From the NCBI GenBank assembly GCA_965214305.1, contig OZ243949.1, positions 1,798,001-1,862,000 of the forward strand: 64,000 bases of DNA, read 5' to 3'. A program made the position numbers and the translations under genes. The DNA is from Azophilus sp965214305. GTDB taxonomy: Bacteria > Pseudomonadota > Gammaproteobacteria > Pseudomonadales > Azotimanducaceae. The notes under the pieces were generated by a model. The model was not told the origin of the DNA and did not search any database. It was given only the letters and a program-made list of their open reading frames with translations. This document shows positions 1 through 8,765 of the stretch, one piece after another. The first letter of the stretch is position 1, and every line of letters begins with the position of its first letter.

Positions 1-648
1 TTTCAGGCGTTGTATGGTGCGGGCATTAGCATGGCAACGCTTGGCCGGGCGCTGGCCGAATATCAGCGGGCGCTGCTTGCCGCCAATGCTCCATTCGACC
101 GCTGGTACTTCGGCGGGCACGGCGATGCGCTGACCGATGCCGCTAAACGAGGTTTCGCGCTCTTTGTGGACCAGGGTTGCGCCGGCTGCCACCGCATTGA
201 GGATAACCACGCCCACTTCACCGACGATGCCTTCCACAATACCGGGCTGGGATTCCGTAGCGCCATGCAACCAAACCGTCGCCTGCAATTGGCACCGGGG
301 GTATTCGTTGAACGAACCGACGCGGCGATCGTGCCGCAATTCCCTGATCTCGGGCGCTACGAAGCGACGGGCCTAGCCCCGGATCGCTGGAAATTCCGAA
401 CGCCCAGCTTGAGAAACGTCGCCGTCACGGCCCCCTACATGCACGACGGCTCGTTGGCGACATTGGCGGATGTCATCGAGTTCTACGCGGCGGGCGGCGT
501 CCCCAACCCCGGCCTTGATCCGCTAATCCGGCCACTCGGCCTAAACAAACAACAAAAAAACGACCTGCTCCAATTCCTTATATCCCTAACCGCCGATAAT
601 GTTGACGACCTGGCCGCCGACGCTCGTCTTGCGCCAATCGGTGGCTAG
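1..648 (+). CDS. Di-haem cytochrome c peroxidase (MauG/CcpA family), C-terminal part
   Basis: Open at the window edge: the reading frame runs from base 1 to TAG at 646-648, so only the C-terminal ~215 residues are seen. It holds one c-type haem motif, CAGCH, about 60 residues in, and a later YMHDG segment in the position of the distal Met ligand, as in the C-terminal haem domain of bacterial cytochrome c peroxidases. These are periplasmic enzymes that reduce H2O2 to water using electrons from small cytochromes; MauG-like relatives oxidise other substrates. The N-terminal haem domain and signal peptide would lie upstream. Which subfamily it belongs to cannot be decided from this part. A fragment of the CTAG repeat begins at its stop codon. 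Confidence 0.85.
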   Translation, partial: FQALYGAGISMATLGRALAEYQRALLAANAPFDRWYFGGHGDALTDAAKRGFALFVDQGCAGCHRIEDNHAHFTDDAFHNTGLGFRSAMQPNRRLQLAPGVFVERTDAAIVPQFPDLGRYEATGLAPDRWKFRTPSLRNVAVTAPYMHDGSLATLADVIEFYAAGGVPNPGLDPLIRPLGLNKQQKNDLLQFLISLTADNVDDLAADARLAPIGG

Positions 649-725
649 GCGCCTCTGCCTTCGGAATTCGCGAAAGCGAAAACCCGGTATCGCCGCTTCG
701 TCGGCTGGTCGATTGAGGCGAATAG
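646..725. repeat. Partial copy of the CTAG-ended MITE-like repeat
   Basis: About 80 bases match one end and part of the interior of the ~167-bp repeat seen in full at 23229-23395, in the same orientation: the end (TAGGCGCCTCTGCC), then the GCGAAAGCGAAAA block, then GATTGAGGCGAAT. The other end is missing. The repeat overlaps the stop codon of the peroxidase gene. Confidence 0.6.
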
Positions 726-743
726 GATGCTATTAAAGCGGGT

Positions 744-3446
744 TCAATGCGCCTCATCCCAATTGGCGCCCAGGCCGCAATCCACCAGCAGCGGCACCGC
801 CAGTTCGGCGGCGGCGGTCATGCGTTCGCGGACGCCCGCCACCAGGGGTTCAACCTGGCTTGCATCCACTTCAAAAACCAGCTCGTCGTGTACCTGCATG
901 ATCATCAGGGCGTTGAGCCCGCTGTCGGCGAGCCATTGGTCCACGCTAATCATGGCCCGCTTGATGATATCCGCCGCTGTGCCCTGCATGGGGGCGTTGA
1001 TGGCGGTGCGCTCGGCGGCTTGGCGCTGGGTGAAGCTGCCGGCATTGATCGATTTCAGGTAGAGCCGGCGGCCAAACAGCGTTTCGACATAGCCTTGGTG
1101 GCGGGCCAGCTCGCGGGTTTGCTCCATGTAGTTCCGTACGCCGGGATAGCGGGCGAAATAGCGGTCGATATAGTCGCGCGCCACCGGCTGCGAAACGTTG
1201 AGTTGCCGGGATAGCCCGAAAGCGGACATGCCGTAAATCAGGCCGAAATTAATCGCCTTGGCGCTGCGGCGCTGATCCTCGGTTACGCTGTCCAAGCGCT
1301 CTGCGAACACCTCCGCGGCGGTGGCGCGGTGGATATCGAGGTTGTGCTCGAAGGCATGGCACAGGCCCGCATCGCCCGATAGGTGCGCCATGATGCGCAG
1401 TTCGATCTGGCTGTAATCCGCCGCCACCAGACAGCGGCCCGGCGGGGCCACAAACGCCTGCCGCACACGCCGACCCTCGGCGGTGCGGATGGGAATGTTT
1501 TGCAGATTGGGATCCGCGGAGGAAAGCCTGCCGGTCGCCGTCACCGCCTGATGGTAGGAGGTGTGAACCCGTCCGCTGTGCGGGTCGATTTGCAGCGGCA
1601 GCTTGTCGGTGTAAGTGGATTTGAGCTTGTTGAGGCCCCGATATCGCATGATGGTGGCGGGCAGTGCGTGGTTTCGCGCCAGATCCTGCAAAACCGCTTC
1701 CGCCGTCGAGGGCTGGCCCTTGGGCGTTTTCTTCAGCACCGGCAGGTCGAGGCGACCATAGAGAATCTCTTGCAGTTGCTTGGGGCTGTCCAGGTTGAAT
1801 TGGCCGCCGCCCTGCCGCCAGGCGTCGGCCTGCAATTCCTGCATGCGCTCCGCCAGTTCGCGGCTGTGCTCGCCGAGCAGGCCCGCATCAAGCAAGATGC
1901 CGTTGCGCTCCATCCGTGAAAGCACCTTGACCAGGGGCAACTCGATTTCCTGGAAAACCCGCTCCAGCGTCGGCACCGCGCTAAGTTTGGGACGAAGCAT
2001 CTCATGCAGGCGTAGGGTAATGTCCGCATCTTCCGCCGCGTAGTCCGATGCCGCCTCCAGGGGAACCTGATCGAAACTCAGTTGCTTGGCGCCCTTGCCG
2101 GCGACGCCTTCATAACGGGTGGTTTCGATACCCAGATATTTGCCCGCCAAATCATCCATGTTGTGTCGGCTGCCAACGCTGTCGAGCACATAGGATTCGA
2201 GCATGGTGTCGTAGACGATACCGGCAAGCTCGACGCCCAGCCGGGCCAGTACGCTCATGTCGTATTTCAGGTTTTGGCCCACCTTGGGTTTTGCGGGGTC
2301 TGTCAGCAGGGGGCGCAGCGCTTCGAGCACCGTTGTCAGCGACAACTGGGCCGGCGCTCCGGCATAGCTGTGGCCAACCGGCACATAGGCGGCCTCGCCC
2401 GTTTGCACCGAGAACGAGAAACCGACCGGCTCGGCCTGCATATAGTCGATGCTGGTGGTTTCCGTATCGAAGGCGAAGATGTCGGCCTGTTCGAGCCGCC
2501 GCACCCACTCGGCGAGCCGCTCCGGCGTGGTGACGCACTCGTAGTGCCGCCCGATCGTTTCCTTGGGCTGCGCTGCGGCACCATCCAACTCCGCCGTCCA
2601 AGCCTTGAACTCGAAACGTTGAAACAGTGCCAGCAGCGCTTCGTTGTCCGGCTGCGGGGGCGCGAGGTCGGCAATACCCAAAGCCAAGGGAAGATCGCAC
2701 TTGATCGTGGTGAGTTGGCGCGCCAGCGGCAACTGTTCCAAGCTGGCGCGCAGGTTTTCGCCCACCTTGCCTTTGATCTCGTCCGCATGGGCGATCAACG
2801 CATCCAGCGAACCGTAGGCGTTCAACCATTTGGCCGCGGTCTTGGGGCCTACCTTGGGCACACCCGGTATGTTGTCGGAGGTATCGCCCATCAGCGCCAG
2901 ATAATCGATGATGAGTTCCGGCGGCACACCGTATTTTTCGATCACACCCGCCCGGTCGGTTGCTTTGCCCGCCATGGTGTCGAGCAGGGTAACGTGCGGG
3001 CCGACCAGCTGCGCCATGTCCTTGTCGCTGGTGGCGATGATGGCTGGGCGACCCGCCGCGGCGGCTTGGCGGGCCAGGGTGCCAATCACGTCATCCGCCT
3101 CGGCGCCGCGCTCAACGAGGAGCGGCATGCCCATGGCGCGAATCACCTCGTGCAGCGGTTCGATCTGTACGCGCAACTCGTCGGGCGTGGGTGGGCGGTT
3201 GGCCTTGTATTCGGGGTATAAGTCATCCCGAAAGGTTTTACCCTTGGGGTCGAACACCACGGCGATGGGGCTACCGGGGTGATGCGCCGCCAATTTACGC
3301 AGCATGGCGACCGTGCCGCGCACCGCCCCGGTGGGATGGCCGTCCGCGGTCGACAGCGGCGGCAACGCATGAAAAGCGCGGAACAGGTAGTTGGAGCCAT
3401 CCACAAGGATAACGGGTTTGTCGAAAGCGCTGGCCTCTGCCACCAT
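744..3446 (-). CDS. polA: DNA polymerase I
   Basis: 900 residues, full length. It carries all three PolA modules: an N-terminal 5'-3' flap nuclease (about residues 8-290), a 3'-5' proofreading domain with an intact DTET motif (FAFDTETTS, about 325), and the family A polymerase with motif A DYSQIELRI, motif B RRSAKAINFGLIYG and motif C VHDELVFEV. It fills gaps and removes RNA primers in replication and repair. The ATG at 3446 is preceded by a strong AGGGGGA ribosome site. It is divergent from the DUF2782 and thrB genes, the order found in Pseudomonas. Confidence 0.97.
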   Translation of the reverse strand: MVAEASAFDKPVILVDGSNYLFRAFHALPPLSTADGHPTGAVRGTVAMLRKLAAHHPGSPIAVVFDPKGKTFRDDLYPEYKANRPPTPDELRVQIEPLHEVIRAMGMPLLVERGAEADDVIGTLARQAAAAGRPAIIATSDKDMAQLVGPHVTLLDTMAGKATDRAGVIEKYGVPPELIIDYLALMGDTSDNIPGVPKVGPKTAAKWLNAYGSLDALIAHADEIKGKVGENLRASLEQLPLARQLTTIKCDLPLALGIADLAPPQPDNEALLALFQRFEFKAWTAELDGAAAQPKETIGRHYECVTTPERLAEWVRRLEQADIFAFDTETTSIDYMQAEPVGFSFSVQTGEAAYVPVGHSYAGAPAQLSLTTVLEALRPLLTDPAKPKVGQNLKYDMSVLARLGVELAGIVYDTMLESYVLDSVGSRHNMDDLAGKYLGIETTRYEGVAGKGAKQLSFDQVPLEAASDYAAEDADITLRLHEMLRPKLSAVPTLERVFQEIELPLVKVLSRMERNGILLDAGLLGEHSRELAERMQELQADAWRQGGGQFNLDSPKQLQEILYGRLDLPVLKKTPKGQPSTAEAVLQDLARNHALPATIMRYRGLNKLKSTYTDKLPLQIDPHSGRVHTSYHQAVTATGRLSSADPNLQNIPIRTAEGRRVRQAFVAPPGRCLVAADYSQIELRIMAHLSGDAGLCHAFEHNLDIHRATAAEVFAERLDSVTEDQRRSAKAINFGLIYGMSAFGLSRQLNVSQPVARDYIDRYFARYPGVRNYMEQTRELARHQGYVETLFGRRLYLKSINAGSFTQRQAAERTAINAPMQGTAADIIKRAMISVDQWLADSGLNALMIMQVHDELVFEVDASQVEPLVAGVRERMTAAAELAVPLLVDCGLGANWDEAH

Positions 3447-3600
3447 TCCCCCTGCGGCTTTTTGCGAAATCCAGTTAAAGTATCCGCCTTATAATTGAGG
3501 CATTCGACAGAATACAAGCAACTCGACCAAGATGTTCTGTAATCTTGCGCCACCCAACCCGCGCGCCAACGCCGACACCGCTGTTAGTGGACGGGCGCTC

Positions 3601-3891
3601 ATGCGCTTTTTTTTGCTGATGCCGTCGTTGCTCCTGCCGGTTTGGGGGATTGGCGCAGCCGCCGCAACCATGCCCAACCCCGAGGCGCTGAGGGGCCCGG
3701 ATGTGGTTATCCTTGCCGGCGAGGAACGCATCATCTACGAGTATCGGCAAAACGGGCATCTGCGCATGGTGAAAATCGTGCCCAATTGGGGCAAGCCCTA
3801 CTATTTGATCCCCCAAGACCCGACCGGCGGGTTCGGCGATCTGGAAAGGGCGGATGCGTTGCTGCCGAACTGGGTGATCCTGGAGTTCTAG
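3601..3891 (+). CDS. DUF2782 family exported protein
   Basis: A protein of 96 residues when started at the ATG at 3601, which begins with a clear signal peptide (MRFFLLMPSLLLPVWGIGAA); an in-frame ATG at 3532 would add 23 residues in front of this. The rest, with IIYEYRQNGHLRMVKI and PYYLIPQDPTG, matches the DUF2782 family of small periplasmic proteins of unknown role. The polA / DUF2782 / thrB order is conserved in gammaproteobacteria. The stop is 3 bases before the thrB start, so the two are likely one transcript. Confidence 0.85.
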   Translation: MRFFLLMPSLLLPVWGIGAAAATMPNPEALRGPDVVILAGEERIIYEYRQNGHLRMVKIVPNWGKPYYLIPQDPTGGFGDLERADALLPNWVILEF

Positions 3892-3894
3892 GCG

Positions 3895-4866
3895 GTGTCC
3901 CCCAGCGAGCCGCTCGCCGCAGCCGATTTGGCGCAGCTTTTAGACCGCTATGATGTTGGCGCACCCTTGGCTTGGCGCACCGTTCCCCAGGGCATCGAGA
4001 ACAGCAACTATTTCGTGACCACCAGCAGCGCCGACGGCGACCGTAGCGACTGGGTGCTCACCATTCTGGAACAGCCGTCCAATGCCAACACCGCCTATGT
4101 TCCCCTGCTCGACCTGTGCCATGCCGCCGGCCTGCCCGTGGCACCGGTGGTGAGAAACGCATGCGGCGTCGCCCGGGAAAGGCTGGGCGGCAAAACGGCG
4201 CTGCTTGCGCCCCGGCTAGCCGGGCAACATGTTGAGCAGCCCGGGCTCGCCCAAGTGAAACAGCTGGGCGCCTGCATCGCCGACTTTCACCGGGCCACGG
4301 TCGATCCGGGTTTCCGGGTGCCGCCCTATCCCCGCGACCAGCGTTGGCTTAGCGATCGGGCCCAGGACATTCACGGCCACTTGCCGAGCGATGAGCGTCG
4401 GCTGGTTATGGACTCTGTCAGCCGAGTGAACGACATGCTCGACCATCGCGACACTCGCGGGCTTCCCACCGGGGTGGTACACGGCGACCTCTTTCGCGAC
4501 AACCTGCTGTTCGCCGGCTCGAAACTGACCGGTATGCTCGACTTCCACCACGCCTCCGTCGGTTACCTGCTCTACGATCTGGCGGTGGCGGCGAACGACT
4601 GGTGCAGCGCCCCGGACGGCGGGCTGGTGCGGGAACGCGCCATCGCGCTGGTTATCGCCTATCACCGCAAGCGTCCGTTGACAGCCCTTGAACAAGCCCT
4701 CTTCCCCGGCTTTCTGCTCTACGCGGGGCTTGCGTTCTGGCTCTCCCGCCTGGTGGTGGCGCTAAGGCTGGATACGGCGCCGCCGTCGCGCTACAAGGAC
4801 CCGGAGGAATTCAAGGCCATCGTCGCAGAGCGGTACGCGAACCCCTCGACAATCGCTCTGTGCTGA
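3895..4866 (+). CDS. thrB: Homoserine kinase, APH-fold type (ThrB)
   Basis: 323 residues, GTG start directly after the DUF2782 stop. It is of the aminoglycoside-phosphotransferase-fold homoserine kinase type found in pseudomonads, not the GHMP type of E. coli. The glycine-rich substrate loop GIENSNYFV (residues ~33-41), the catalytic loop VVHGDLFRDN and the metal-binding Asp in GMLDFHHAS are all present. It phosphorylates homoserine to O-phosphohomoserine in threonine synthesis. Length agrees with the family (~315-325). Confidence 0.93.
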   Translation: MSPSEPLAAADLAQLLDRYDVGAPLAWRTVPQGIENSNYFVTTSSADGDRSDWVLTILEQPSNANTAYVPLLDLCHAAGLPVAPVVRNACGVARERLGGKTALLAPRLAGQHVEQPGLAQVKQLGACIADFHRATVDPGFRVPPYPRDQRWLSDRAQDIHGHLPSDERRLVMDSVSRVNDMLDHRDTRGLPTGVVHGDLFRDNLLFAGSKLTGMLDFHHASVGYLLYDLAVAANDWCSAPDGGLVRERAIALVIAYHRKRPLTALEQALFPGFLLYAGLAFWLSRLVVALRLDTAPPSRYKDPEEFKAIVAERYANPSTIALC

Positions 4867-4960
4867 TGCGCGTTAAACTATACGCATAGCCGGGTTGGTT
4901 TGGGTTACTGACCCGCGCCACAATCAACCGGCAACACCGAGGTTTGCGACACCCAGGATC

Positions 4961-5539
4961 ATGAGCAAGAGATCAGCGAAAAAAAAGAAGCCGGGGCTGC
5001 ATGTACCGAGTTTCCTTGGCGGTTTGCTACTCGGCGGTGTCGCCGCCGCCGCCATATTCGCACCGCAGTTTTTATCCGACCAATTCGCCGGATTGCCGGA
5101 GGTGGCACCCGGTCAGGACGATCTTGACGTGGTTTTTGAATTCCCGGATATATTGCGCCATAGCGAGGTGCCCGTCGATCCCGGTTCCTACGGCAATCCG
5201 TCCGGCACCGGGCCGGCACCGGGGCCGCTTGCAACAGACAATGCGACCGCCCCCTCCGAAGCACAGCAATCCCCCGCGCCGAGCGCCGCATCCGCGCCCC
5301 AACGCATCACGGACATCTACATTCAAGCCGCCTCGTTCCGCGATGCCAAAGAAGCCGATAAGTTGCGGGCGAAACTGCTCCTGCAGGGCCTGCCCGCCAA
5401 TCAGGAGCAGGTGGTGCTCAGTAGCGGCACCTGGCACCGGGTCATTGTCGGCCCTGCGGAATCGTCGAAATCGGCGGATAAAATTATCCAACGCTTGCGC
5501 GAACAAAACCTAATGGCTGTACGCATCAACAGAAAATAA
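4961..5539 (+). CDS. SPOR-domain membrane protein
   Basis: 192 residues from the ATG at 4961 (AGGAT ribosome site 4 bases upstream; an upstream frame from 4895 looks untranslated). The layout is a basic Lys-rich N-terminus, one membrane segment (about residues 17-37), a Pro/Ala-rich linker (about 75-115) and a C-terminal SPOR domain starting near IYIQAASF. SPOR domains bind denuded septal peptidoglycan, so a role near division or wall remodelling is expected. A SPOR gene just upstream of hslV is also seen in Pseudomonas. Confidence 0.88.
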   Translation: MSKRSAKKKKPGLHVPSFLGGLLLGGVAAAAIFAPQFLSDQFAGLPEVAPGQDDLDVVFEFPDILRHSEVPVDPGSYGNPSGTGPAPGPLATDNATAPSEAQQSPAPSAASAPQRITDIYIQAASFRDAKEADKLRAKLLLQGLPANQEQVVLSSGTWHRVIVGPAESSKSADKIIQRLREQNLMAVRINRK

Positions 5540-5580
5540 CGCCTTGCATGGAACCCAAACACATAACAGTATCGGGTGCT

Positions 5581-6123
5581 ATGGAACCGATTCACGGCAC
5601 GACCATTCTCTGCGTACGGCGGGGCGCCAGCGTGGCCCTTGGCGGGGATGGCCAAGTTTCCGCAGGCAATACCATTATGAAAGGCAATGCCATCAAGGTG
5701 CGGCGTCTTTACTCGGACAACGTGCTTTCCGGGTTTGCCGGCGGCACTGCTGATGCATTCACACTGTTCGAGCGTTTCGAGGGGTCGCTGGAGAAATACT
5801 CGGGCAACCTCAGACGCGCGGCGGTGGAACTGGCGAAAGATTGGCGCTCAGACCGTATTCTGCGCCGCCTTGAGGCGATGCTCATCGTGGCCGACCGGGA
5901 GGCGACCCTGATGATTAGCGGCACCGGCGATGTGATTGAACCGGAGTCGGGCTGTATCGCCATCGGTTCCGGCGGCCCCTACGCCCAAGCCGCCGCCAAG
6001 GCATTGGCTGACAATACCGACCTCGGCGCCGTGGACATCGTGCGCAAAGCGCTCGCTATCGCCGCCGACATCTGTATCTACACCAATCATTCGCAAACCG
6101 TCGAAAGCCTCACCGCCGCATAA
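5581..6123 (+). CDS. hslV: HslV, ATP-dependent protease proteolytic subunit
   Basis: 180 residues from the ATG at 5581. The start gives MEPIHGTTILCVRRG, matching homologues in which a short propeptide is removed to expose the catalytic Thr of TTI. An in-frame ATG at 5548 would add 11 residues; neither start has a strong ribosome site. Motifs GGDGQVS and the C-terminal IGSGGPYA(Q)AAAKAL are typical. HslV forms the double-hexamer peptidase core of HslUV, which degrades misfolded and regulatory proteins. It ends 11 bases before hslU, forming an operon. Confidence 0.96.
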   Translation: MEPIHGTTILCVRRGASVALGGDGQVSAGNTIMKGNAIKVRRLYSDNVLSGFAGGTADAFTLFERFEGSLEKYSGNLRRAAVELAKDWRSDRILRRLEAMLIVADREATLMISGTGDVIEPESGCIAIGSGGPYAQAAAKALADNTDLGAVDIVRKALAIAADICIYTNHSQTVESLTAA

Positions 6124-6134
6124 CCGGACGACAC

Positions 6135-7484
6135 ATGGATAACCCGCAAAATTCCGTGATGACACCGAGAGAGATCGTCCACGAATTAGACAAGCACATC
6201 ATCGGCCAAGGTGCCGCCAAGCGCGCCGTCGCCATCGCGTTGAGAAACCGCTGGCGGCGCATGCAACTCGCTCGCGAAATGCGCGAAGAGATTACGCCCA
6301 AAAATATTCTCATGATCGGCCCCACCGGTGTCGGCAAAACGGAAATCGCCCGGCGGCTCGCCCGTTTGGCGGGAGCGCCCTTTATCAAGGTTGAGGCAAC
6401 CAAATTCACGGAAGTGGGCTATGTGGGCCGCGATGTCGAATCCATCGTCCGCGATTTGGCCGATGTGGCGGTGAAGATGTTGCGCGAACAGCAGCTTGCC
6501 AAGGTGCGGCATCGCGCCGACGACCAAGCCGAGGAGCGGGTGCTTGATGCCCTATTGCCGGAACCGCGGGCCGCCGGTTTTAACGCCGACGAGAATCGCG
6601 ACGACCAATCATCGACCCGGCAGATCTTCCGCAAGAAATTGCGCGAGGGCAAACTCGACGACAAGGAAGTGGAAATCGAGGTTGAGGCGATGCAGGTGGG
6701 CGTGGAAATCATGGCGCCGCCCGGCATGGAGGAACTCACCAACCAATTACAGAGCATGATTGGCAGCTTGGGTTCCGGCCGCAAGCGCACCATGCGCATG
6801 AAGATTAAGGATGCGTACCGCCGGCTGCGCGAGCAGGAAGCCGCCAAGCTCATCAATGAAGACGAGATCAAGGCGCGCGCGCTCGAAGCCGTCGAGCAAA
6901 CCGGTATTGTCTTTATCGACGAAATTGACAAGGTGGCCAAGCGCGGCAATGCGGTCGGCGCCGACGTTTCCCGCGAAGGCGTGCAGCGGGACCTGCTGCC
7001 GCTCATCGAGGGCTGCACCGTTTCCACCAAGTACGGCATGGTGCGCACAGACCACGTTTTATTCATCGCCTCGGGTGCCTTCCACGTCTCCAAACCCTCC
7101 GACCTCATTCCGGAGCTCCAAGGCCGGTTGCCCATCCGCGTGGAGCTCTCGGCGCTCACACCGGAGGATTTCAAGCGCATCCTCATTGAGCCCGACGCCT
7201 CTCTGACCGAGCAATACCAGGCCCTTTTGGGCACCGAGAAGCTCAGCATCGAATTCGTCGCCGACGGCCTTGACCGCATCGCCGAGTTGGCCTGCCAAGT
7301 CAACGAGAACACCGAGAACATCGGCGCCCGCCGCCTGCATACCGTAATGGAGCGATTGTTGGACGAAGTCTCATTCGCCGCCGGTGAGAGCAACGGCACG
7401 GTCATCGCCATCGACGCCGCCTATGTCGATAAGCACCTTGAAGCCTTGGTGAAGGATCAGGATTTGTCACGGTATATCCTCTGA
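6135..7484 (+). CDS. hslU: HslU, ATPase/unfoldase subunit of HslUV
   Basis: 449 residues, AAA+ protein. Walker A GPTGVGKTE (about residue 60), Walker B GIVFIDEIDK (about 257), the I-domain between them (about 110-240), and the C-terminal tail DLSRYIL that docks into HslV. It recognises and unfolds substrates and feeds them to HslV. Length matches the family (443-450). It follows hslV closely and its TGA is 1 base before the next gene. Confidence 0.97.
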   Translation: MDNPQNSVMTPREIVHELDKHIIGQGAAKRAVAIALRNRWRRMQLAREMREEITPKNILMIGPTGVGKTEIARRLARLAGAPFIKVEATKFTEVGYVGRDVESIVRDLADVAVKMLREQQLAKVRHRADDQAEERVLDALLPEPRAAGFNADENRDDQSSTRQIFRKKLREGKLDDKEVEIEVEAMQVGVEIMAPPGMEELTNQLQSMIGSLGSGRKRTMRMKIKDAYRRLREQEAAKLINEDEIKARALEAVEQTGIVFIDEIDKVAKRGNAVGADVSREGVQRDLLPLIEGCTVSTKYGMVRTDHVLFIASGAFHVSKPSDLIPELQGRLPIRVELSALTPEDFKRILIEPDASLTEQYQALLGTEKLSIEFVADGLDRIAELACQVNENTENIGARRLHTVMERLLDEVSFAAGESNGTVIAIDAAYVDKHLEALVKDQDLSRYIL

Positions 7485-7485
7485 T

Positions 7486-7869
7486 ATGCCACCCACCAAC
7501 ATCACCTATCGCAAGCGCAGCAAAGTGTTGTTGCTGGAATACGGCGCGGCCCAAGTGGAAATTCCCGCCGAGCTATTGCGGGTTTATTCGCCATCCGCCG
7601 AGGTGCGCGGACACAGCCCCGAGCAAAAACGCCTGCAAACCGGCAAGAAGCATGTGGCCATCACCGCCATCGAACCGGTTGGCAACTACGGCATTCGCCT
7701 ATCGTTCGACGACGGCCACGACACCGGCATCTACGCCTGGGAATACCTGAAAGAACTGGCCGACGGAAGCGAACGCTATTGGCGGGAATATCTGGACGAA
7801 ATAAAAGCCGCCAATGCCTCCCGCCTACCCACCATACCGGTGGGTCATTTTACGCCGCGAAAAGGCTGA
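7486..7869 (+). CDS. DUF971 (GBBH-like N-terminal domain) protein
   Basis: 127 residues, starting 1 base after hslU. It matches the DUF971 family, related to the N-terminal zinc-binding domain of gamma-butyrobetaine hydroxylase: LLEYGAAQVEIPAELLRVYSPSAEV near the start and GNYGIRLSFDDGHDTGIYAW in the middle. The hslU / DUF971 pairing is found in Pseudomonas. Function unknown. Its last 45 bases overlap the convergent gene 7825-8466. Confidence 0.88.
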   Translation: MPPTNITYRKRSKVLLLEYGAAQVEIPAELLRVYSPSAEVRGHSPEQKRLQTGKKHVAITAIEPVGNYGIRLSFDDGHDTGIYAWEYLKELADGSERYWREYLDEIKAANASRLPTIPVGHFTPRKG

Positions 7870-8466
7870 AGAGCTCAAGGCGTCCGCTGACAAACACCAT
7901 CTTGCGCCCGAGGTCTTGGCTGACTTGCGGACTTCATGCGAATTGACGCCTTGCCGGATTTGGAGGTGGTGAGTATCAATCGCATCCGCCAATTTGGGAT
8001 CGTGGCCGCGAATCTGGTCAATCTCGCGCCAGTCGCGGGCAATAGCTTTGAGGCGATCTCCCAACCGCACTTGAAAGTTGCTATGCAATACGGAGACCCG
8101 AAGGGGTGCTAAGACAACAGTTGTTCCGTCGTCCTCGACGATATCGAAGTTCATCTCGTCTATAACGAACCGTTTATTTTCTAACGGAAACCGAACCGGA
8201 TATCCCTTGTCTTGGCGACCAGGCTCCGGTAGTCCGGCAACAGCCATCACAAGCTGGGGCAGATGCAGCTTGTTTCGATTGTTGCTCTCGTGCTTACGGA
8301 GCCGAAGCTTCCCTTGGGCATGGACGCCTCTGACCTCAGCAGGGATTTGGAGATTCAGGGCCTCGAAGTCGACCTTGATCTCTCGGTTGAGAAGGGAATC
8401 GGCGGGGACAAACTCGAACTCACCTCGGCCACCGGATGACCTCCATCTAATTGAGCATGTCGTCAT
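7825..8466 (-). CDS. Unknown protein divergent from a C5 methyltransferase; candidate restriction partner
   Basis: 213 residues; ATG at 8466. I do not recognise a named family. The N-terminus (SIRWRSSGGRGEFEFVPAD), the RGVHAQGKLRLRKHESNN segment and the LHLPQLVMAVAGLPEP segment look like folded, conserved protein. The last ~30 residues are the antisense of the DUF971 gene end and look random, so the original C-terminus may have been lost at an insertion junction. It is divergent from the methyltransferase at 8766 with a CTAG repeat between them. Being beside an orphan methyltransferase, it may be the nuclease of that system, but no catalytic motif was identified with confidence. Confidence 0.6.
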   Translation of the reverse strand: MTTCSIRWRSSGGRGEFEFVPADSLLNREIKVDFEALNLQIPAEVRGVHAQGKLRLRKHESNNRNKLHLPQLVMAVAGLPEPGRQDKGYPVRFPLENKRFVIDEMNFDIVEDDGTTVVLAPLRVSVLHSNFQVRLGDRLKAIARDWREIDQIRGHDPKLADAIDTHHLQIRQGVNSHEVRKSAKTSGARWCLSADALSSSAFSRRKMTHRYGG

Positions 8467-8493
8467 TCGATTGAATCCGTGTTTCCTGTCCCG

Positions 8494-8656
8494 GGAGCCT
8501 AGGTCCTAGCAATTCGCGGCTGCAAATCTGCTCTCATCCATCCCGTCGCTCGCTCGATTTCGTTGCATATAGCTCGATATTCGCCTCAATCGACTAGCCG
8601 ACGGAGCGGCGATAGAGAATTTTCGCTTTCGCGACTTCCCACGAGCAGGCTCCTAG
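8494..8656. repeat. Diverged copy of the CTAG-ended MITE-like repeat
   Basis: Runs from GGAGCCTAGG at 8494 to GGCTCCTAG at 8656. The interior shares AATTCGCGGCTGCAAATC, TAGCTCGATATTCGCCTCAATCG and TTTTCGCTTTCGCGACTTCC with the full copy at 28546-28712 and has the same orientation. It is more diverged than the other long copies. It fills most of the 299-base gap between two divergent genes (8466 and 8766), so it sits where their promoters should be. Confidence 0.75.
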
Positions 8657-8765
8657 CCCACATATCTCACCAATGCAGAGAAATCCCAAGATGTAGTGGT
8701 TGACGAATGAAATGAGCACGAGATACGCTAGCATAGCGTGTTTTCTGGGCCAAGGGTGATTCGGG

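Noticed and set aside
2082..3221. Long open frame on the plus strand opposite polA (379 codons)
   Set aside because: It lies fully antisense to a complete, motif-confirmed polA and its sequence has no family likeness; high-GC codon bias creates such frames.
5185..5285. Pro-rich linker of the SPOR protein as another copy of the polB/pilOP coding repeat
   Set aside because: Only PGPLATD resembles PGALATD; the flanks do not align, so chance similarity in a low-complexity linker is more likely.
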